Shown here piece after piece: positions 58,571-64,000 of a stretch of 64,000 nucleotides of DNA. How positions within the stretch are numbered: the first letter of the stretch is position 1; every line of letters begins with the position of its first letter. The DNA lies in NCBI RefSeq assembly GCF_026262505.1, contig NC_067206.1, positions 13,574,205 to 13,638,204 on the forward strand, given 5' to 3'. This DNA comes from Trichomonas vaginalis G3. Taxonomy: Eukaryota > Parabasalia > Trichomonadida > Trichomonadidae. The notes below the pieces were generated by a model. The model did no database searches. It was not told the DNA's origin and saw nothing but the letters and a program-made list of their open reading frames with translations. The translations under genes and the position numbers were made by a program.

Positions 58571-58987
58571 ATGACGAAATTCATCTCAGTAAACAAGTAC
58601 ATGTCAGGACTTAAAGAAGAACTAGACCCATTCACATATTTGAATGTTTACTTCTACCATTTTGAAAAGTCTACATTTGAAAAGTTTGGAACATCGAACC
58701 GGTTAAGTTTGCTATTGTGACTAAAAATGGTGCGAAATTTGAAGACTTAGACATAGAAGGTTTGTTAACAGTCAAAGAAAGTTTTGACAGAAGGTTTTCA
58801 AACCTTAAAGAAGGCAAAGCATACAAACTTGTTATACCTTATGAACCAAAGAAAGCAGACGACTATGAATATTATGAGTCTAAGATAGTTGAAGTTCAAG
58901 GTAAATTGGGTAAAAGATTTAGAGTCTAAGCCGGTGTTTGCTCCTAAAGAGGAAGAGAACATTGACATTGACCCAGAAATGTTCTAA
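58571..58987 (+). pseudogene. SSB-like candidate, family A (A2, broken)
   Basis: The counterpart of 29556-29975. It keeps the start MTKFISVNKYMSGL and the acidic end. It has about two breaks. Confidence 0.55.
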
Positions 58988-59003
58988 AAATAAAATTTTA
59001 TTT

Positions 59004-59451
59004 TTACATGTCAAATTTCTTTTTCTCTGGCTCTGGTTCTTTCTTCTCTTCTTCTACTTTCTTTTCTTTCTTTTCTCTCTTCTTCCTTTCTGGTGGAGTT
59101 ATGTCAAACTTCTCCGAACCATATTTATGTAAAAGTTCTTTGTCCTTTAATAGCTCTTCTATTCTGTTTTCTATTTCATCTTCAAGAACAGCGCATGTGT
59201 TTCTTTGCATTCTAAGAAGTTTTGTTGGACTTCATCTCTCCAAGAGGCGTCATCTCTGTCAACAAGTCTGTCATTGACAAATTTTAAGACTGCTCTGCTT
59301 AATGTTTTATGGTTCTTGTCATATTCCCAGAAACAGAACTTTAGAACAAATTCACCTTTCTTGTTTACACTATGTAAGATTTTATGGTCTACAGATGTTT
59401 TGCTGTCGAAAAGCTTGTCTCGAATATAGATGGCGAAAATCGCTAGACCAT
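59004..59451 (-). pseudogene. Charged family A protein (A2, broken)
   Basis: The counterpart of 29992-30450, with a shorter Pro/Glu/Lys tail. It has about two breaks. Confidence 0.55.
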
Positions 59452-59485
59452 TTTCTAAAAGATAAAGTTTTAATTTTTCTAAAAT

Positions 59486-60356
59486 ATGTTAGAAAAAAAG
59501 TTTGCTGACATTGACAAGAAATTTGAGAATGTTTTAAATAAGAACAAGAGGAAGTTGGAAAATGCTCAGATAAAACCATACATGACAAGTTCTTATTTGC
59601 TCAGAATGGTATAACAGGTCTAATTGCACCACCTGGGTCGGGTAAGACTTTCATTATCTTAAAATGGCTGCACAACAACAAGAACTAGATGAGAAGAACC
59701 CATTCTATGAGTTTAGTAGTCATTTGTAGTACTTCAGGTCAATTTGACCAAACCGTCAATTCGTTCAAAGATATTATAAAGAAGTCAAAACTAGTATGTA
59801 TAAAAGACTCTGAGTTGTTAGATTGGATAAAGAAGTACCAAAGAAGAGTTTTGAAGTACAATGCTAAAATGAGTATGTCAATTCTAAGTTTAAAGACCCA
59901 AATGAGGAAATGCAGAGATATTAGAGAAGAAACACTTCAGAAACAAACAGAAAAGAGATAGAATACATTTCGAAGAAATTGCAATCTTACGATTGGAAGA
60001 CTTACCCTCACAGATGTCTTCTTATCTTAGATGACTTTGCTTCTCATCCTTTGTTAAAGAATAGAGAACAAGACATGTGTCGAATTCTTAAGAAAGCTCA
60101 GACACTTTAACATCTCTGTTGTCATTTGTGTACAGACAGCAAGTTTAAGTAAGGATGTAAAGAGAATACTTACTGATATTATACTTTTCCCCGGATTGTC
60201 GAAGACGATTTCATGGAACTTATGAAGGGTCCATGGCAGGTAAGTTTGACAGACATGAACTATGGGAGAGGTACAAAGTCATACAAGACCCTCATACTTC
60301 TTTCAGAATTCATATCTACGCGAACAAAGTTCAAAATTGTAAAAAGTCAAGCGTAA
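59486..60356 (+). pseudogene. A32-like DNA packaging ATPase, family A (A2, broken)
   Basis: The counterpart of 30487-31362. The APPGSGKT-coding and LDDFAS-coding regions are recognisable. It has about eight breaks. Confidence 0.75.
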
Positions 60357-61013
60357 AAAATGTAAGTGTTGAGTTCTTAGTCTGTTGTGGTGCTGGGGCT
60401 TTCGGTTCTTCTGGCTTTGGAATGGACTCGGTTGGTGGTACGTCAGCCATCCGTTTGTGTCCTGTCGGAAGAAGAACTCGGAATGCCAGAAGGAAGAACT
60501 TTTCCTGTTGGAAAGAAAAACTTTTCCTGTTGGAAGGAAGGACTTTTCCTGTTGGAAAGAAAAACTTTTCCTGTTGGAAAGAAAAACTTTTTGTCGGAAA
60601 AGAAAAATTTTTCTGTTGGAAAGAAAAACTTTTCCTGAAGGTCGGCCAAAAAGTTCTCAATTTTCGAAAATTTGAATGGTTTACGGACGGACAACAGAAA
60701 AAATTTTTCCTGTCGGAAAGAAAAACTTTTCCTGTTGGAAAGAAAAATTTTTCCTGTTGGAAGGAAGGACTTTTCCCTGTTGGAAAGAAAAACTTTTCCT
60801 GTTGGAAGGAAGGACTTTTCCTGTTGGAAAGAAAAACTTTTCCTGTTGGAAAGAAAAACTTTTCCTGTTGGAAGGAAGGACTTTTCCTGTTGGAAAGAAA
60901 AACTTTTCCTGTCGGAAGGAAGGACTCGGAATGCCAGAAGGACTCGGACAAGACAATTTACCTTATAGAGCTACCTGAGCCATCTTTGGTGTCAAGCTTG
61001 AAAAATAAACGCT
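60357..61013. repeat. 22-bp hairpin iteron array, A2
   Basis: About 16 units of 22 bp (60466-60950) read CCTGTTGGAAAGAAAAACTT + TT or CCTGTTGGAAGGAAGGACTT + TT. The unit sequence has shifted as a whole relative to A1, but the self-pairing is kept: GGAAAA-AC-TTTTCC, and GGAAGG-AC-TTTTCC with G-T pairs. The core (60637-60697, AAAAAGTTCTCAATTTTCGA) is nearly unchanged from A1. The left anchor is GGTGGTACGTCAGCCAT. No gene is claimed; long frames on both strands are by-products of a stop-free unit. Confidence 0.8.
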
Positions 61014-61625
61014 TTACATGTATTTTTCAGCAACTTCGTCAAATAATTTTATAGCACTATCTATCTCATCTACTTCAAACGTTTCTTTACCTTTCGTGGG
61101 AGCACCATACCTTTTCTCAAAAACTTCAAGCAGTTCTGTTTCTGCAGCTCTCATATCATTTACAAACACAACCTTAACTCTATTGACTGTACTGTCATAT
61201 CTTTTAGTTATATTAAATGTTCTTCCTATCTTATATCTCTTTGTATTGAAGTCCTTCGGTTTCTGAACGATATAAAGTAAGCCCTCACTGCAACGTTCAG
61301 TATCGAATGAACCATATGTTATGAAATTATATCCAACAACTGGGTCAATCCAGAACAAAACTAGTGGTATAAGACTTTTGTCTATAAGATATGCTGTAGT
61401 TCCATGAAATCTTACCGATATCAAAAGCTCAGGATTTCTTGTCAAAATTTTCTGACTAGAAGCATTTCTAACCCAGTCCTTTGCTCTCTTTCCAGATGGA
61501 GATAAAATGTCTGACAAAGAATATTTTTTGTATTTCTTTGAGTATCTTACGTTTAAATCACCAATTCTAACCACTTTGGTCTCATTGTCTATCTTTTTAA
61601 CTGTTTCAAACTCAGTGTTTGTCAT
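61014..61625 (-). CDS. KilA-N / T5orf172 GIY-YIG-like protein, 203 aa
   Basis: Residues 19-105 resemble a KilA-N DNA-binding domain (VVRIGDLNVRYSKKYKKYSL, SGKRAKDWVRNASSQKIL, IPLVLFWIDPVVGYNF). Residues 114-185 resemble the T5orf172 branch of GIY-YIG nucleases (GLLYIVQKPKDFNTKRYKIG, R at the RxxN position of GRTFNI, AETELLEVFEKRYG, KGKETF). This pairing is known in poxvirus-like giant viruses and phages. It probably regulates or nicks DNA early in infection. It follows the early-like upstream block and looks whole. Confidence 0.8.
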   Translation of the reverse strand: MTNTEFETVKKIDNETKVVRIGDLNVRYSKKYKKYSLSDILSPSGKRAKDWVRNASSQKILTRNPELLISVRFHGTTAYLIDKSLIPLVLFWIDPVVGYNFITYGSFDTERCSEGLLYIVQKPKDFNTKRYKIGRTFNITKRYDSTVNRVKVVFVNDMRAAETELLEVFEKRYGAPTKGKETFEVDEIDSAIKLFDEVAEKYM

Positions 61626-63076
61626 TTTCCTGTTCTTACATACAAAATAAAAAAAAATATTTTAAAAAAACTAGCGTTATTTTTTTATTTTTTCTATCTT
61701 GAGGAAATTCATGATTTCAGGGATTTTTTTGACGATTTTCGTACGGAATCTCGACCCCTGTAAAAGTCGGGGTCGCAATTTTTCACGATTTTCATGAGTT
61801 TTATGCAAGGCCGATAAAAATCGGCCTAGAGAAATTTCACGATTTTCATAAGCGTAGTATATGGTAAACGCTATTTTTTTGACGAAGTGTTAAAGTTCAC
61901 TTCGTAAAAATTTCACGATTTTCATAAGCGTAGTATATGGTAAACGTCATTTTTAGGCGTTCCTCGGAAAACCGAGGGTCGCAATTTTTTACGATTTTCA
62001 TGAGTTTTTTTTACGATTTTCATGAGTTTTAGGCGACTACGGTTTTTAACGTACTCGCAATTTTTTACGATTTTCATAAGCGTAGTATATGGTAAACGTC
62101 ATTTTTTTTACGAAGTGCAAAAGTTCTCTTCGTCAAAATTTCACGATTTTCATAAGCGTAGTATATGGTAAACGCTATTTTTTTGACGAAGTGAACTTTA
62201 ACACTTCGTCAAAATTTCACGATTTTCATAAGCGTAGTATATGGTAAACGTCATTTTTAGGCGACCAGGGTTTTTCACCTACTCGCAATTTTTCACGATT
62301 TTCATGTGTTTTTTTCACGATTTTCGTACGGAATCTCGACCCGCGGTTTTCCTCGGGTCGCAATTTTTCACGATTTTCATAAGCGTAGTATATGGTAAAC
62401 GTCATTTTTTTTACGAAGTGCAAAAGTTCTCTTCGTCAAAAAAACAGTTATTTCATAAGCGTTTTACATGGTAAACGTCATTTTTTTTTACGAAGTGCAA
62501 AAGTTCTCTTCGTCAAAAAAACAGTTATTTCATAAGTTTTAGGCGACCCCTGTAAAAGTCGGGGTCGCAATTTTTCACTGTTTTCGTACGGAATCTCTAT
62601 CCTCGGTTTTTCGAGGGTAGCAAACATATGAGGAAATTCATGAAATTTGGTCATTTTTTCAGCAAAAATGAGTTTTGGTGTGCCTATGTGCCTATGTGCC
62701 TCGGTCAAATGAACTTCTCTTAAAATTACTGACAACATGACATTTTGACAACAACACAGGAAATAGATTTCATCGTATATGTTTTGTCAAACATGAGCGT
62801 AAATCAGACAAAAATGAGTTTTGGTTGAAAAAACAGGTGGAGCCAAAAATGGCTCGACCTCAAAACAAGCATTTTGTGAAGAATATACCAACCCGCGGAA
62901 TTCCGGCGGTTGCTTTTTTTATACAAAATTCAAGAGTTTTGCGTGTTTTCTACGATGTTGTCAAAATGTCATGTTGTCAAGATTTCTTCGTCAATGAGTG
63001 TAAATGACCCAAAAATATATTTTAGGTGAAGAGGTGAGATCTCACCCGTTTTTTCACCTCTTTTTTCACCTCTTTT
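61626..63076. repeat. Covarying hairpin array and right terminal-repeat zone, A2
   Basis: No gene in 1.45 kb. A backbone TTTCACGATTTTCAT recurs about ten times. Between copies lie different palindromes: GACCCC/GGGGTC (61753-61774 and 62545-62566), GGCCGA/TCGGCC (61809-61826), ACGAAGTG/CACTTCGT (61882-61905), CCTCGG/CCGAGG (61962-61977), GACGAAGTG/CACTTCGTC (62185-62210), CGACCC/GGGTCG (62338-62360) and GAGCCA/TGGCTC (62840-62855), plus a GCGTAGTATATGGTAAACGC unit. From 62680 come GTGCCTAT tandems and the TGACAACATGACATTTTGAC block that is inverted at 36250-36330, then GGTGAGATCTCACC near 63030. Confidence 0.75.
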
Positions 63077-63991
63077 TCACAAGCGTCTTACATGAATTGT
63101 ACGATGTATATTTGAAATCCTAAACAGTTTCGTAGCTTCTATTTCTTCTTTTAGTACATCGAATGTTTTAACAATGCCGAAGGTTTCTTTATATTTCTTC
63201 TTGACATCTGAAAGAAGGAAATCGTCAGCAGTTGGATAGTTTTTGTTCAGAAATGCTAACATGTCCATTTTATCTTCTGCTGGTTTCTCTGCTTCTTTCT
63301 TTAAGTCAGCGTAGTCTTTTCGCATACGTTCTATCTCTTTGACGGAGTAGTTATATTTCCTCATTGCTGCTTTACATTTTGAACATTGTGGGTTCATTTT
63401 TGCGTTATATTCTGAAACCTTACCTGCAAGTATGACTAAGGCGTCAATGGTTTTCTTTAACTCAAAAGTTGCGGGTTTTATCTGTTGGTTCCATACCTTA
63501 CCTCTTCTATCTTCATCTCTTATCTGCCATACACATTCAGCAACTAACGAAACAAAGTTGTCGTAGGTCTTAAACTCCCCAGATTTATATATGTCAGAGA
63601 TGTTCTTATATAACATGTCGCAGTCTTTGTCCATGACTTTGTGGTTGCAATGAAATCCAAGAAACTCATAGTTTACCTTACGTATGAACTTCTTTATTTC
63701 TACTGAGTCAGTTGCTTTGACTTCTATTTCATCGAATTCTGGAATAGTGAGCTTTTGTTGTTGGATTTCAGGAAGTTTAGGTAGATGGTCAATAATATCC
63801 TGCATTTCATAAAGATATTCTTCATTTGTTTCATCTTTTGCAGTGCAATCTAAATCTCCTTGGAGAAGTTCTTGCTTTATCTTCTGGATTGTTGTTTCGA
63901 AAGTATATGAAGAAGGAATGAAGCTTTTCATCTCTACTAACATAGATGTTGGGTTCATGACTAAAGAGTTTGGTGCTGTTGTTGCTAACAT
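63077..63991 (-). CDS. 304-aa family A protein with CxxC pair (A2)
   Basis: Whole, about 94% identical to 34319-35233. Cys/His positions FHCNHKVMDKDCD and CSKCKAAMRKY are kept, while surrounding acidic loops vary. This pattern points to selection on a metal-binding fold. The start codon lies nine bases from the window end; its upstream block is cut off. Confidence 0.75.
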   Translation of the reverse strand: MLATTAPNSLVMNPTSMLVEMKSFIPSSYTFETTIQKIKQELLQGDLDCTAKDETNEEYLYEMQDIIDHLPKLPEIQQQKLTIPEFDEIEVKATDSVEIKKFIRKVNYEFLGFHCNHKVMDKDCDMLYKNISDIYKSGEFKTYDNFVSLVAECVWQIRDEDRRGKVWNQQIKPATFELKKTIDALVILAGKVSEYNAKMNPQCSKCKAAMRKYNYSVKEIERMRKDYADLKKEAEKPAEDKMDMLAFLNKNYPTADDFLLSDVKKKYKETFGIVKTFDVLKEEIEATKLFRISNIHRTIHVRRL

Positions 63992-64000
63992 GTTCTTACA

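Larger units (their letters stand above)
36200..64000. mobile_element. Family A Polinton/Maverick-like element, copy A2 (right end not closed)
   Basis: Same gene order as A1 and mostly well above 90% identical to it. It includes the short insert B2. The left end is placed in the repeat zone before 36407; the right end is outside the window or in the 62.6-63.1 kb repeats. The left half and the KilA-N and 304-aa genes look whole. The stretch from capsid gene to ATPase is badly broken, with around 30-40 breaks. A2 lacks the 76-aa gene and the 31954-32733 gene of A1. Confidence 0.78.

Noticed and set aside
1-64000. tRNA, rRNA or other host genes
   Set aside because: None recognised on either strand; every long open frame is assigned to elements A or B or is a shadow.

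Overview
The window is packed end to end with Polinton/Maverick-type virus-like DNA elements of a protist genome. I see no host gene, tRNA or rRNA and no spliceosomal introns. Intergenic gaps are tiny, the DNA is AT-rich (roughly one third G+C by eye), and two unrelated families sit together. Polintons at this density recall parabasalids such as Trichomonas vaginalis. That host assignment is an inference, about even odds to somewhat better, because nothing host-specific is present. All elements are treated as fossils: several genes look whole, many are broken.

Family A (about 23 kb without its insert) occurs twice, head to tail. A1 runs from before position 1 to about 35.4 kb. A2 runs from about 36.2 kb past the right edge. 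The gene order is the same in both: a 286-aa protein, DNA polymerase B, three small leftward genes, integrase, a phage-like tail fibre, a 282-aa paralog of the first protein, three small leftward genes, a D12 adenine methyltransferase, [family B insert], a very long coiled-coil/NLS protein, major capsid protein, small genes, a penton-like protein, SF3 helicase, an SSB-like protein, packaging ATPase, a 22-bp repeat array, a KilA-N/GIY-YIG protein, hairpin-rich non-coding DNA, and a 304-aa protein with a CxxC pair.

Family B is AT-richer and sits at the same place inside both A copies, between the methyltransferase and the long protein gene. B1 (about 7.63-20.89 kb) holds PolB with an HNH-like insert, integrase, a two-gene phage-like fibre, packaging ATPase, capsid protein, paired amphipathic peptides and the SSB-like gene. 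B2 (45.55-50.22 kb) is a short form holding only the capsid-ATPase end. B ends are hairpin-forming inverted repeats joined to homopolymer runs.

The genes form two virion-building sets. Each family has a double-jelly-roll-type capsid candidate, A32-like ATPase, replication enzymes, an rve-type integrase and a fibre carrying the same bacteriophage-type tip. A and B have therefore exchanged the likely receptor-binding domain. The most unusual features are non-coding: arrays of short hairpins whose two arms change together, 22-bp iteron-like arrays with a shared 18-bp anchor, and 16-18 bp palindromic spacers that must serve as promoters for two divergent genes at once.

Breaks are very uneven. 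In A1 they cluster in the long protein and capsid genes. In A2 they cluster from the capsid gene to the ATPase. Nearby stretches are almost unchanged between copies. This suggests either very recent decay or unpolished sequence.
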